49,408 nt of DNA from Acidobacteriota bacterium (GTDB lineage: Bacteria > Acidobacteriota > Terriglobia > UBA7540). Below, one piece after another: positions 1 to 8,757 of this stretch. The DNA lies in the NCBI GenBank assembly GCA_003225365.1, contig QHZN01000113.1, forward strand, positions 1 through 49,408, given 5' to 3'. Below the pieces are notes generated by a model, which was given only the letters and a program-made list of their open reading frames with translations, was not told where the DNA came from and searched no databases. The translations under genes were made by a program, and so were the position numbers. Position 1 is the stretch's first letter. The number at the start of each line of letters is the position of its first letter.

Positions 1-2
1 CT

Positions 3-128
3 CCTGCCTGGAATCCCGCAGATCACCCCGAGATTGAAGAGGCGGGCGGGTCCGCGGCCTGGGTCAAAAACTTGCGCCGAGAATGGGAGAGGTCCTCCAG
101 CCGCCCAAAGCGGCCGAAGCAGAGATGA
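3..128 (+). CDS. Antitoxin C-terminus (partial, VapB-like)
   Basis: An open frame enters from the left window edge and ends at a TGA at 126-128. Its 41 visible residues are polar and charged, with a stretch reading AAWVKNLRREWER followed by a very basic tail. The stop overlaps the ATG of the PIN-domain gene in an ATGA arrangement, the classic translational coupling of an antitoxin placed before its toxin. The DNA-binding N-terminus lies outside the window, so the antitoxin class (ribbon-helix-helix, AbrB, Phd) cannot be determined. The call rests mainly on position and overlap with a PIN toxin. Confidence 0.55.
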   Translation, partial: PAWNPADHPEIEEAGGSAAWVKNLRREWERSSSRPKRPKQR

Positions 129-514
129 CCCTGCTGCTCGACACTTCGGTTATCATTGACGCGCTTCGACGCCGGCGAGGCAGGCGCGAATGGCTTCGGT
201 CGCTTGTTGACGAGGGTCATCGCCTTGCCTGTTGCGGGATTAGTGTCGCTGAGGTGTACTCTGGCATGCACCCGGACGAGACTGAAATCACTTGGAACAT
301 CGCCGGGAGCTTGGAATACGTTCATATCAGCCGGGAGGCAGCCCGACACGCCGGAGAGATGAGGACCGAATGGAGCCGCAAGGGAAGGATCCTCGGCCTT
401 GCCGACGCCATCATCGCGGCGGTCGCGTTGGATTTCGACCTTACGCTCGCCACAGACAACCGGAAAGATTTCCCGATGCCGCAGTTGAGATTCGTCGAGC
501 TTCCCACGGCGTAA
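125..514 (+). CDS. vapC: PIN-domain ribonuclease toxin (VapC family)
   Basis: This 129-residue protein has the layout of a VapC toxin, a magnesium-dependent RNase that cleaves tRNA or rRNA when released from its antitoxin. The acidic PIN residues are visible: Asp in LLLDTSVIID near residue 6, Glu in VAEVYSG, Asp in LGLADAIIAA, and the final Asp in LATDNRKDF. I chose the ATG at 125 rather than 83 because it gives a normal PIN N-terminus and overlaps the upstream frame as ATGA. Length matches the family. The next gene begins 6 bp after the stop, so the toxin and the metallo-hydrolase gene may be cotranscribed. Confidence 0.85.
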   Translation: MTLLLDTSVIIDALRRRRGRREWLRSLVDEGHRLACCGISVAEVYSGMHPDETEITWNIAGSLEYVHISREAARHAGEMRTEWSRKGRILGLADAIIAAVALDFDLTLATDNRKDFPMPQLRFVELPTA

Positions 515-520
515 CACACG

Positions 521-1936
521 ATGCCTACTTTACAATTTCTCGGCGCGGCGGGCACCGTGACCGGCTCGAAGTACGTGCTCGAAGCGGGCGGCTCGCCCCG
601 ATCCAATCAGGGCGAGCGCCTGATGATTGACTGCGGGCTGTTCCAGGGCCCGAAGGAGCTTCGCCAGCGCAACTGGGACCCGTTGCCGATTTCGCCGGCA
701 TCCATTCGCTGGCTGGTGCTGACGCACGCGCACCTCGACCACGTCGGCTACATCCCGCGCCTGGTGAAGGAGGGCTTTGCCGGCGAAATTCTGGCCACGG
801 GCGCGACCGTCGAGCTCGCGCGGCTGACCCTTCCCGATTCCGGCCACCTCCAGGAAGAAGACGCCGAGTACGCAAACCTCAAGAAGTTCAGTAAGCACTC
901 ACCCGCCTTGCCGCTTTATACCGAGGAGGAAGCGATTAAGTCGCTCGAAAAGCTGCGCGCGATTGACGAATCGAAACCGCTCGAGCTCTCGCCCCACTTC
1001 TCGTTGCGCTTTTTCCGCGCGGGACACATCCTCGGCGCGCGAAGCATCGAAGTGACAGTGCGCGAGAACGGGGGCGCGTGCCGCGTGCTCTTTTCGGGCG
1101 ACCTCGGCCGGAATCATCAGTTGATCATTCGGGAGCCTGCGGCGGTTGATGGGGCGGACTATCTTCTCGTCGAGTCCACCTACGGCGACCGGCTGCATCC
1201 CGCGGACGATTATCGCGCGCGATTGGCCGAAATCGTCGAAGCCACGGTCGCGCGCGGCGGAACGGTGGTTATCCCGTCGTTTGCCATCGGCCGCACGCAG
1301 GAACTGCTGTACCTTTTTCGACAGTTGATGGCTGAGGGGAAGATGCACTCGACGCCCATCCATGTCGACAGCCCCATGGCGATTGACGTTACGGAGATCT
1401 ACCGCCGCCACCATGAGGACCATAACCTTGAAACGACGGAGCTCGAAGACGAGGGGCGAAGGCCCTTCGCGCCGCCGGAAGTCCATTTCGACCGCACGCG
1501 CGAAGAATCCCTGGCGTTGAACGCGCTGCGCTCCCCGGCGATCATCATCTCCGCGAGCGGAATGGCCACTGGAGGGCGCGTCCTCCATCACTTGGCGCGC
1601 TGCCTGCCTGACCACCGCAACACGATCCTGTTTGTCGGCTATCAGGGTGCGGAGACGCGCGGGCGCACCATCCAATCGGGCGCGCCTACGGTCAAGATCC
1701 ACGGGCAAGACGTGCCCATCCGCGCGCGCGTCGAGACAATCGAGAATTTGAGCGCCCACGGCGACTATTCCGAAATCCTTCAGTGGCTCGGCCGCTTTCC
1801 GAAGGCCCCAGGCGAGACCTTCATCGTGCACGGCGAGCCGGAACCGGCCGAGTCGCTTCGCCAGAAGGTTCGAGGCCAACTCGGCTGGAGCGCGCGCGCG
1901 GCAAATTACCTCGAAAAGGTTTCGCTCAAGGTTTGA
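521..1936 (+). CDS. MBL-fold/beta-CASP RNA-processing exonuclease
   Basis: A 471-residue protein with an N-terminal metallo-beta-lactamase fold and an inserted beta-CASP domain, the architecture of CPSF-73-like bacterial RNA nucleases. The zinc motif HAHLDHVGYIP lies near residue 68, the next histidine in FRAGHILGA near 167, and the aspartate in LFSGDLGR near 192. The beta-CASP part includes VVIPSFAIGRTQE, IIISASGMATGGR and a late SAHGDYSE histidine motif. It lacks signal peptide and membrane segments, so it should be cytoplasmic. Its role is probably RNA maturation or decay; the family also contains members of unknown substrate. All key metal ligands are present. Confidence 0.9.
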   Translation: MPTLQFLGAAGTVTGSKYVLEAGGSPRSNQGERLMIDCGLFQGPKELRQRNWDPLPISPASIRWLVLTHAHLDHVGYIPRLVKEGFAGEILATGATVELARLTLPDSGHLQEEDAEYANLKKFSKHSPALPLYTEEEAIKSLEKLRAIDESKPLELSPHFSLRFFRAGHILGARSIEVTVRENGGACRVLFSGDLGRNHQLIIREPAAVDGADYLLVESTYGDRLHPADDYRARLAEIVEATVARGGTVVIPSFAIGRTQELLYLFRQLMAEGKMHSTPIHVDSPMAIDVTEIYRRHHEDHNLETTELEDEGRRPFAPPEVHFDRTREESLALNALRSPAIIISASGMATGGRVLHHLARCLPDHRNTILFVGYQGAETRGRTIQSGAPTVKIHGQDVPIRARVETIENLSAHGDYSEILQWLGRFPKAPGETFIVHGEPEPAESLRQKVRGQLGWSARAANYLEKVSLKV

Positions 1937-1982
1937 AATGCAGGCCCGCCGGCTTCGCCCGCGCTCGGCCTGAGGGCGGCTT

Positions 1983-2564
1983 TCAGGGAGAAACGGGGGC
2001 AGCGGACTGGGCGGAATCGAGCCCTAGTTGTGCGGCGATGCCCCGCATGGCCTCAATTGAGAACGCGATGTGCTCGTCGAGCGAGACGCCCAATTCTTCC
2101 GCGCCTTTGGTGATATCTTCGCGGCTCACCGAGCGCGCGAATGCTTTGTCCTTCATCCTCTTGCGGACCGACTTCGCTTCGAGCGTCATGATTTTGTCGG
2201 GGCGCACGAGCGAGCAGGCGGTAATAAAGCCTGCGAGTTCGTCCGAGGCAAACAGGGCTTTGGCCAGCCGCGTGTCGCGCGGGACGCCGGTGTATTCGGC
2301 GTGGCCGAGGATGGCACGGCGCAGGTCCTCGGGGAAGCCTTTCGACTTGAGGATTTCGCTTCCCTTGAGCGGATGGTCGGGCGGGTTCGGATAGATCTCA
2401 TAATCGAAATCGTGCAGAATCCCCACCACACCCCAGACCTCATCGTCCTCACCGAATTTCTTGGCGTACGCGCGCAAGCAGGCTTCCACCGCAAGCGCGT
2501 GCCTGCGTAAGTTCTCGTTTTTCGTGTATTCGCACAATAATTCCCATGCCGCAGATCGGTCCAT
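1983..2564 (-). CDS. HD-domain protein (predicted metal-dependent phosphohydrolase)
   Basis: A 193-residue protein of the HDIG/HD superfamily. Metal ligands visible are the first His in NLRRHALAVEA, the HD pair in VGILHDFDYE, a further His in AILGHAEYTG, and Asp in FASDELAGFI. Such small HD proteins hydrolyse phosphate esters or nucleotides, but the substrate is unknown. The start at 2564 is supported by a strong purine-rich stretch, AAGGGGGA, just upstream. It is convergent with the beta-CASP gene with only 46 bp between the stops. Confidence 0.85.
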   Translation of the reverse strand: MDRSAAWELLCEYTKNENLRRHALAVEACLRAYAKKFGEDDEVWGVVGILHDFDYEIYPNPPDHPLKGSEILKSKGFPEDLRRAILGHAEYTGVPRDTRLAKALFASDELAGFITACSLVRPDKIMTLEAKSVRKRMKDKAFARSVSREDITKGAEELGVSLDEHIAFSIEAMRGIAAQLGLDSAQSAAPVSP

Positions 2565-2676
2565 TGTTCCCCCTTGGCTGGATTATACTCCGAGACCGCC
2601 AAAGGCTACCGCTCTGGAAGGAATGATTTGCTGCACGGGTCGAGCAACGTTAGAATGAAGATCCGGAGATAATAAC

Positions 2677-2716
2677 AGGCCGGTAGCTCAGTCTGGTTAG
2701 AGCGCTACCGTGACAC
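2677..2716 (+). pseudogene. tRNA-Val(GAC) 5' half, truncated
   Basis: The sequence matches a tRNA from the acceptor 5' strand through the anticodon loop: T-A at positions 8-9, D-arm GCTC paired with GAGC around a GG-containing loop, the stem CTACC and the loop GTGACAC with anticodon GAC. The expected GGTAG that would close the anticodon stem and the whole T-arm are missing; unrelated sequence follows directly. Position 32 is G rather than a pyrimidine, another sign of decay. It marks the left edge of the decayed island. Confidence 0.75.
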
Positions 2717-3322
2717 TTCCCCCTGGGACTTTTGCGGCGGATGGCGAAAAGCTAAGATTGCCCGCTATTCATGTGCCTTCCGTAAGGGTCTGTCGCCTTT
2801 TTTGATTACAACCAATTACGGCTGTTTTTGACCTGGGTGTGCACCAAATTGGTAACCAAATATTCCTGCTCTGAATTGGTGCAATCGAGCCGGGGCAAAG
2901 GGAGGATTGCCTTACCCTGATCGTTGCGGCGTGCCATTGGGCACTTGGGTGCGAGGGCGGACAATCCTAGGCGAGCTTCCCGAAGAGAACATGTGGCGCG
3001 CCGTGGTTGCCATCGTGGCGTGGCAGCGGGCAGTGCGGGGGGCCAACTGTATTACTGCGCTCGGCGGGATCGGGAGTGAGCGCGCCCAAACAAGCCCGAG
3101 GGGTGGGAGTCCCGTTCCTGCCCGCTAAATAGGTAACTGCTCGACGCCAGCCACGCGCGGATTTTTTTGGTCTGATTTTTTGGTATTGGGTCAGTTTGAA
3201 TCGACAGGCCAGGCAGTTCGTAAACACAAGCCGACTACACAGGATCTATCGCCGTTATCGAGGCAAAGACTAAATGGGCGCACAGCATTGACGGTAAGTG
3301 AGCGCCCACTTACAATCCCGGC
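2717..3322. other. Gene-poor stretch with repeat copy A
   Basis: Apart from the repeat at 3081-3170 I see no gene with a plausible start and composition in this stretch. It contains patches of lower GC than the surrounding chromosome (for example around 2790-2870), and short open frames here have no recognisable motif. It lies between the broken tRNA and the DHFR-like gene and is best read as island debris plus the upstream region of that gene. Confidence 0.5.
3081..3170 (-). repeat. Dispersed repeat R, copy A
   Basis: This segment aligns by eye with 6292-6379 at roughly three quarters identity over about 88 bp. Shared blocks include AACAAGCCC, AGTCCCGTTCC, CTCGACGC and ACGCGCGGATTT. Read on the minus strand both copies translate into similar peptides (KKSAR..RR..TYL...NGT), so the repeat may be a remnant of a coding segment. 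Neither copy is part of a complete gene. Confidence 0.7.
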
Positions 3323-3874
3323 ATGCCAAGAAAAGTCTTCCTGAGATTCGGAATCAGTATCGACGGTTATAATGCGCGGCGGAACGGTGCTATCGATTTT
3401 CTGGTCATGGACAAAGAAGGTGAAACGTTGATGGCGGACTTCTTCGCCAAGATCGATACCACCGTCATGGGCCGCAAGACCGCAGCGGCCGTGGCGAAAT
3501 TACGCAAGAGTGGCGAGATGCCCGACACGCCGGGCATGGCCAACTACGTAATTTCCCGGCGATGGAAGCCGGGTAAACGCGAGGGATTCGAAGTGGTGAG
3601 TGGAGCTCTGACAACCTTTGTGAGAAAGCTAAAACGCCGCCCGGGGAAAGACATCTATCTAGGAGGTGGCGGCGAATTGGCCCGCAGTTTCCTGCAAGAG
3701 GATTTGGTGGACGAACTCTTCATCGGCGTTGGTCCCATACTGTTAGGCGATGGCATCCCCGGCTTCCCGGGCAAGTTCCCGCAGCGCGACTTCAAGCTGA
3801 CAGAATGCAAGTCCTACTCGAAGGGATCGGTCGCGCTACGCTATGAACGGATGCGGACTAAGATTAGCCGATAA
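3323..3874 (+). CDS. Dihydrofolate reductase family protein (RibD C-terminal type)
   Basis: A 183-residue single-domain protein of the RibD_C/YwjB-like reductase family, related to dihydrofolate reductase and the reductase half of RibD. Visible features are the N-terminal FLRFGISIDGY, the TTVMGRKTAA segment, the glycine-rich DIYLGGGGELARSFL that forms the NADPH pyrophosphate loop, and the late DELFIGVGPILLGDGIPGF motif. Substrate is unknown; stand-alone members are not proven riboflavin or folate enzymes. It sits as an intact gene inside the decayed island. Confidence 0.85.
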   Translation: MPRKVFLRFGISIDGYNARRNGAIDFLVMDKEGETLMADFFAKIDTTVMGRKTAAAVAKLRKSGEMPDTPGMANYVISRRWKPGKREGFEVVSGALTTFVRKLKRRPGKDIYLGGGGELARSFLQEDLVDELFIGVGPILLGDGIPGFPGKFPQRDFKLTECKSYSKGSVALRYERMRTKISR

Positions 3875-4140
3875 TCGGGCCCTGATGGGTGTAGAGCTCG
3901 ATTTCTTTTCCGCTATCGGGCGAGCATTCCCACGCGAGCGCTTGAAGTCGTCGATAGACGGGGAAGGGCGGCCGTCAGCGGATAGGTCCTGAGTGACGCC
4001 GTTGTGTTTACCGACCCCCTCTATGATCCAACTGGCCCATGAATCCAACTGACCCACTACCGGTTCTTTGGTTTGGGTGGCGTTTGACTAGATACTATTC
4101 CCTTGGGGGGTTTGCTTCTGGAAGCATGAATGGCGGGCTG
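3875..4140. other. Intergenic stretch before the insertion sequence
   Basis: No credible gene. It contains a short near-direct repeat reading AACTGGCCCA and AACTGACCCA about 20 bp apart (4030-4060). The IS1380 element begins at 4141. I see no obvious direct target duplication flanking that element. Confidence 0.4.
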
Positions 4141-5857
4141 CTAGCCCGCATTTCTCACCGAAGAATTGAAAAAGGCTGTCGCTTTCTGGCATAAGTATTT
4201 TTGCGAGAAAGACTTCTGCCGGAGAAGGAGGACAGCCTTTTGCGGACACAGTGTAGCCGAGAATCCTTGCGATTTCATCCCCTGAATGAACGTCAAGTGG
4301 TGGGCCGGTTTGACGGGGGAGCGATCACCACCGACGGGGGCGGGTTGCTGCTGCGCGAGGGGGAGAAGCGGACGGGGATCCTGGAGCGCTTCGCGGCCTG
4401 CTTTCGGGACCATCGGGTCCCAGAGCAGGTGGAGCACACGGTTCGGGAACTGGTGGCGCAGCGAGTTTACGGGCTGGCGCTGGGCTACGAAGACCTGAAC
4501 GACCACGACCAACTGCGCGGCGATCCGCTGCTGGCGGTGCTGGCCGAGATGCCCGATCCGACCGGCCAGACCCGAGTGCGCCAGGGGGACCGGGAAAAGG
4601 CCCTGGCGGGCAAGAGCACGCTGAACCGGCTGGAACTGACCCAGGCCGTGGTCGAGGAGAAGGAACGCTACCAGAAGATTGCACTCGATCAGGAGGCGGT
4701 GGACCGGCTCTGGGTCGAGCTTTTTATAGAGGCTCACGCCGAGCCTCCGGCCGAGATCATCCTGGACCTGGATGCGACCGACGATCCGGTGCACGGCCAG
4801 CAGGAAGGGCGATTCTTCCACGGCTACTACGGGCACTATTGCTATCTGCCGCTCTACATTTTCTGCGGCGATCATCTGTTGTGCGCGCGGCTGCGGCCTT
4901 CCAATATCGACGCCTCGGAGGGGTGCCGGGAGGAAGTCGAGCGGATCGTCGCACAGATTCGGCAGGCCTGGCCGGGTGTGAAGATTACGCGGCGCGGCGA
5001 TGCGGGCTTCTGCCCTGAGGAACTGATGGCCTGGTGCGAGGAGAACCAAGTGGACTACGTGCTGGGGTTGGCGAAAAACGAGCGATTGAAGGCCGAGATC
5101 GTCAGCGAACAGGAACAAGCGGCTGCCGCGTATGGGCAGACGGGGAAGCCCGCGCGGGTCTTCAAGGAGTTCGTCTATCCGACGCGGGAGAGTTGGTCGC
5201 GGGCGCGGCGCGTCATCGCCAAGGCAGAACACCTGGAGCAGGGTTCCAATCCCCGCTTCGTGGTGACCTCGCTCACCGCCGAGGCCTGGGAAGCTCGCCG
5301 CTTGTATGAGCAACTCTATTGCGCGCGCGGGGAGATGGAAAACCGCATCCAGGAACAACTCATGCTGTTCGCGGACCGCACCTCGACGGCCTTTCTGCGC
5401 AGCCATCAGATCCGTCTGGATTACTCCTCCGCCGCCTATCTGCTGGTGGAGGCCCTGCGCCGCTTAGGCTTAAAAGCCACGGAGCTGGCGCGAGCCCAAT
5501 CGGCAACCATCCGGCTGAAGGTGCGGAAGATCGGAGCGCTGATCCGCATCACGGTGCGCAAGGTGGGGGTGTCGTTGGCCGGAGGATCCTTACGCGGAAC
5601 TGTTTGCCCACGTTCAAGCCGCGCTTCAGGCGCTCCCGCTGCGGTGCTGAGCGATGCGGCGAGGATTCATCCGGATGGTCAGGCCAAAATATTCACAGCC
5701 GGAAGTGTGACCACTTCGATCGGGAAGTCGCTGCCCATCAACCCCAAGTCCGCCAACCGGGCTACGCGTGATCCCAAGGGGTCCAAAAATTCAGATCCCC
5801 ACCAACCCTCAGGGCTCGAAATCAGCTTCTAAAAAACTGGTGAGAAATGCGGGCTAG
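4141..5857 (+). mobile_element. IS1380-family insertion sequence
   Basis: A 1717-bp element bounded by perfect 19-bp inverted repeats: ctagcccgcatttctcacc at 4141-4159 and its exact reverse complement at 5839-5857. It contains a single transposase gene on the plus strand. Size, terminal repeat pattern and transposase type fit IS1380. I cannot see a matching direct target duplication immediately outside the ends, which may mean old insertion or later flank rearrangement. Confidence 0.9.
4240..5650 (+). pseudogene. IS1380-family transposase with a 3' frameshift
   Basis: DDE transposase of the IS1380 group. Family hallmarks are the N-terminal RFDGGAITTDGGGLLLRE, the acidic EIILDLDATDDP segment and the central TRRGDAGFC motif. 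The TTG at 4240 is the likely start, 8 bp after AAGGAGG. Near 5580 an apparent extra G shifts the frame; the other frame then gives the expected ending DPYAELFAHVQ...ALPLRC and a TGA at 5648-5650. As written, the uncorrected frame runs on into the right part of the element. The enzyme would lose only about 22 native C-terminal residues, so activity is uncertain. Confidence 0.8.
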
Positions 5858-5926
5858 GGGGATGGCACGGTAGGCCGAACCGAAAGATTAGTCGCTCGTA
5901 TCAAGTAAGGTTAGCATCTTCTCCGG

Positions 5927-6139
5927 TCACCGGAAAGCCGGGCAGGTTGGTCTGCTGCGGAATACAGTTTCGACCCTTACCCCAAGCTCGCGGGCAAGCT
6001 GCTGGGCGCGTTCGCGGCTCATTCCGAGTTCGCGCGCAACCTGGGCAAAGCTGGAGTTATGATGGCAAGCCTCGAGGAATTTCACGCGCAACTCGGCATT
6101 CCACCGTGGGCCAGGAAGCTTTTTGTTAGCCTCGTGCAC
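5927..6139 (-). CDS. Small helix-turn-helix protein (paralogue 1)
   Basis: A 70-residue basic protein with GTG start. The centre reads KFLEACHHNSSFAQVARELG, then SRERAQQLARELGVRV, which fits a helix-turn-helix in which residues around AQVARELG form the first helix. It is clearly related to the protein at 6450-6668 (shared FLEAC..NS, VARELG, GVRV). Likely DNA binding; could be a small regulator or excisionase-like factor of the island. Support is the paralogy rather than a named family. A purine-rich AGGA lies about 10 bp before the start. Confidence 0.5.
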   Translation of the reverse strand: MHEANKKLPGPRWNAELRVKFLEACHHNSSFAQVARELGMSRERAQQLARELGVRVETVFRSRPTCPAFR

Positions 6140-6449
6140 GGGCTAATCATCCTGCAAGGTTTGTAGGGCCTCAATAGCAATCGCCCCGCCATCACTCCCA
6201 AGAATCCTCTTTCAAACCCGGCCGGTGAAGCCGATTCTCCGCTATCTCTCACTCGACAGCCCATGCGCGACTACACAGCCCAAGGTAACCTCGCGCAAAC
6301 AAGCCCATGGGTCTTAGTCCCGTTCCAGTGCGTCAAATATGTATCCACTCGACGCGGTACACGCGCGGATTTCTTGGAATACTTTTTAGTACCTTTCGTT
6401 ATCTCTATAGAAAATATTCCGTGAGAATATTTTCCGACAGCCGGAATTC
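6140..6449. other. Gene-poor stretch with repeat copy B
   Basis: No complete gene is seen. The right half is AT-rich compared with the surroundings (for example around 6380-6460, with runs such as AGAATATTTTCC) and holds repeat copy B immediately downstream of the minus-strand helix-turn-helix gene. Confidence 0.4.
6292..6379 (-). repeat. Dispersed repeat R, copy B
   Basis: Homologous to 3081-3170 in the same orientation. It lies about 70-160 bp beyond the end of the second helix-turn-helix gene. The minus-strand translation KKSARVPRRVDTYL...NGT resembles that of copy A. Confidence 0.7.
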
Positions 6450-6668
6450 TCAATATTCGGCAATATCCAGAACTGAGCGCACGCGGACGCCGTGCTGCTT
6501 GGCGAGATAGGCCGCCCTCTGAGGACTTACCCCGAGCTCGCGGGCGACATCGGAAAGGGTTGAGTTCCGGGCGCAAGCTTCGAGAAAGTTGGCGACTTTG
6601 ATGGGGTCAGGTCCGCGCTTTCGACGCTTGCGAGTGGCAATCGGCCGGCCTGGTCTAGCTCCTTCCAT
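6450..6668 (-). CDS. Small helix-turn-helix protein (paralogue 2)
   Basis: The protein begins with a basic, AT-hook-like stretch (GARPGRPIATRKRRKRGPD) followed by KVANFLEACARNSTLSDVARELGV and SPQRAAYLAKQHGVRVRS. This matches the helix-turn-helix core of the protein at 5927-6139. The ATG at 6668 is preferred; an alternative ATG lies at 6692. The two paralogues bracket the region between the IS and the broken helicase, which suggests an old duplication inside the island. Function unknown beyond probable DNA binding. Confidence 0.55.
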   Translation of the reverse strand: MEGARPGRPIATRKRRKRGPDPIKVANFLEACARNSTLSDVARELGVSPQRAAYLAKQHGVRVRSVLDIAEY

Positions 6669-6714
6669 GAGCGCAGCGTGCGTAACAGACATTCGTTGAA
6701 AGCTTCAACCGCAG

Positions 6715-6897
6715 TCACCGGCGCCGGGCTTCGACCATCTGGTGCAGAATCTCGTGCCAGTCGTGGCGGTAATCCTGTAAGGCGGCTTCCGCGGCTGCAC
6801 GGGCTTTTGCCGGGTCCGGTTGGCACTCCGCCCATCGCAAGAGACGTGCTTGCCGTTCATTGGGAAGCTCGCCGGGATTTGCAGCGGGAAGCCGTAC
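6715..6897 (-). pseudogene. C-terminal fragment of an unknown protein
   Basis: A 60-codon open frame without a start codon, bounded upstream by a TAG at 6898-6900 and ending with a TGA at 6715-6717. Its translation looks like real protein: ELPNERQARLLRWAECQPD, then an alanine-rich helix and HDWHEILHQMVEARRR. I do not recognise the family. It overlaps no intact gene and fits the pattern of island gene remnants. Confidence 0.35.
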
Positions 6898-6956
6898 CTA
6901 CTCGGGTTGGCGAGCGTGCAGGCGAGATTCGGCGCGACATCCTCAGCCTCGGAGAA

Positions 6957-8095
6957 AACTGTCCCTGGGCGCTGCGCCACCTGAAGGAAAACCTTCGCGA
7001 CATCAACGGTCAACGTCTTTTCCCGGATCGCTATGCGCACACAGTCAAGTTCCGGTTGAATAAGGAAGAGTTCGACCTATACAAGGCGGCACTGCCTATA
7101 TCAACGAGTTTTTGCCGCAGGCCAGCGGCCGCAAGAAGCAGAGTGTGGCGCTGGCCCGCACCGTTCTCCAGCGACGCCTTGCCAGCTTGACACAGGCTAT
7201 CGCCGAATCGCTCCGCCGCCGTTTTGAGAAACAGGGGAAACTGTTGGAGGAATTGGAATCCCTGGCGCCGGCGCAGCGGGCAAAACGGCTTGCACAGATT
7301 CAAGGGCGAATCGCCGACGCCGAGCAAGATGAAGATGATCTGGACGATGCCGAACGCGACCTGCTGACGGACGAGTTCACGACGGCGATTGAGCTCGACC
7401 AACTGCGGGCCGAGATTGCCGCGCTTCGGGATTTACTTGCCCAGGCACGCCGTGTCCGCGATCATGCCACGGATTCCAAACTCACCGCGCTTCGCGATTG
7501 CCTGACGAAAGCCGAGTTCAATGAATTGAAAGACGGCAAGGGCAGGTTGCTCATTTTCACGGAGCACCGCGACACCCTGACTCATCTGCTCGACCACCTG
7601 AACCGCTGGGGATACTCAACCTGCCAAATCCATGGCGGCATGAATCCTCACGAACGGAAGCGCGCGCAGGAGGACTTCCGCGCGTCGCGCCAAATCTCCG
7701 TCGCGACTGAGGCCGCTGGCGAAGGCATCAACCTCCAGTTCTGTCGGCTGATGATTAACTACGACCTTCCCTGGAACCCGGCGCGCCTGGAGCAGCGTCT
7801 GGGGCGTATTCACCGCATCGGCCAGGAGCGTGATGTACACGCCTTCAATTTCGTCGCGAGCGAATCCGAGCAAGGGCAGGACATCATTGAAGGCCGCATC
7901 CTTGAGCGGCTATTACAGAAAATGGAGCAGATGCGAAGCGCACTGGCGGACCGCGTTTTTGATGTGATCGGCGAAGTCCTGTCACTGAACGATGTCAATT
8001 TGCCGGAGATCCTGCGTGAGGCCGCCAACGATCCTCGGCGATTGGATGAATACCTCGATCAAATAGAGCGTGTTGACCCCCAACGGTTACTCCAG
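6957..8095 (+). pseudogene. SNF2-type helicase, C-terminal remnant with frameshift
   Basis: Two frames join into the C-terminal half of a SNF2/DEAD-like helicase. The first reads WALRHLKENLRDINGQRLFPD to NKEEFDLYKA. Near 7089 one base appears lost, and the frame continues as AYINEFLPQASGRKKQ. The second part has helicase C-terminal motifs: LIFTEHRDTLTHLLDHL, a TEAAGEGINLQFC motif V and a LEQRLGRIHRIGQ motif VI. Walker A and the DExH box are absent, so the N-terminal ATPase lobe is deleted. Such helicases often occur in defence or mobile islands. The frame is fused downstream to a different gene at about 8095. Confidence 0.75.
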
Positions 8096-8754
8096 AGTGC
8101 TAGTCTTTGGTTACGAGAGCGGGAGTACGGACCAGCCCTCGCGCATTGGTTGAATTGTCACAGGCCGCCGTCTGCAAGGGCCCTAGGCGGTTGGTTGAAG
8201 TCTGACAAGGGCAATTCCTTGGCGATGTTGCTGAGCATTTTCCTTGGAATGGAGCGCGCGAAAAAAACCGGGACGGAACGTCTTGCAGAGAGATGGGAGC
8301 TTCTTTCGGCAGGTCTCGAACGCCTGCATAGGGGCGACCTGCGTGTTCCCCGTTCTAAGCGGCCATTTGAAATAGACAGTTCCGACTGGGGTTTAAACTT
8401 CTCGTTCAAAGTTCGTCCGCGCGGGGAGAAGCTGATCTGGAATTTCTACCCCGCTAATGTAAACAGCCTCGCCCTGTTGTCCCTTGCCGCTCTCGCGCAG
8501 CGCGACAGGGCCGATCGGATTCGCCTCTGTCCAAACTGTGAGCGGTTTTTTTCGCCATGCGCTCCGACTCTTCCCTTTGCTCTCAACGCTGCCGGGAGAG
8601 CGTTTGGCGCAAAACAACTGCGGGGAGAAATGCACGAGCGGATTATATGAGGCGGTACCGCAAGAGCCTGAGACGCCTGGAAGAAGCGAAAGCCAAGGGT
8701 TATCAACGAAAGCGGGGGAGGAAGCTACACCTTGATCTCAAGAGAGGAGAATAA
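8096..8754 (+). pseudogene. Zinc-finger protein, N-terminally fused and frameshifted
   Basis: From about 8096 the open frame stops looking like helicase and resembles a different protein (LWLREREYGPALAHWLN to NVNSLALLSLAALAQRD). It ends in a zinc-ribbon-like motif: CPNCERFF, then, after a frame change in the T-run near 8550, MRSDSSLCSQRCRESVW and RADYMRRYRKSLRRL. The pair C-x2-C and C-x3-C with a W-R-x-T tail is like zinc fingers often encoded next to Acidobacterial integrases. The stop TAA is only 3 bp before the integrase ATG, so both were probably cotranscribed. The true start appears lost in the fusion. Confidence 0.6.
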
Positions 8755-8757
8755 CCC

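Noticed and set aside
899-1879. Long open frame on the minus strand inside the beta-CASP gene
   Set aside because: Arginine- and aspartate-rich translation without motifs; a GC-rich antisense shadow of a well-supported gene.
4141-5406. Long minus-strand frame covering the transposase
   Set aside because: Antisense to a clear IS1380 transposase, with no family motif.
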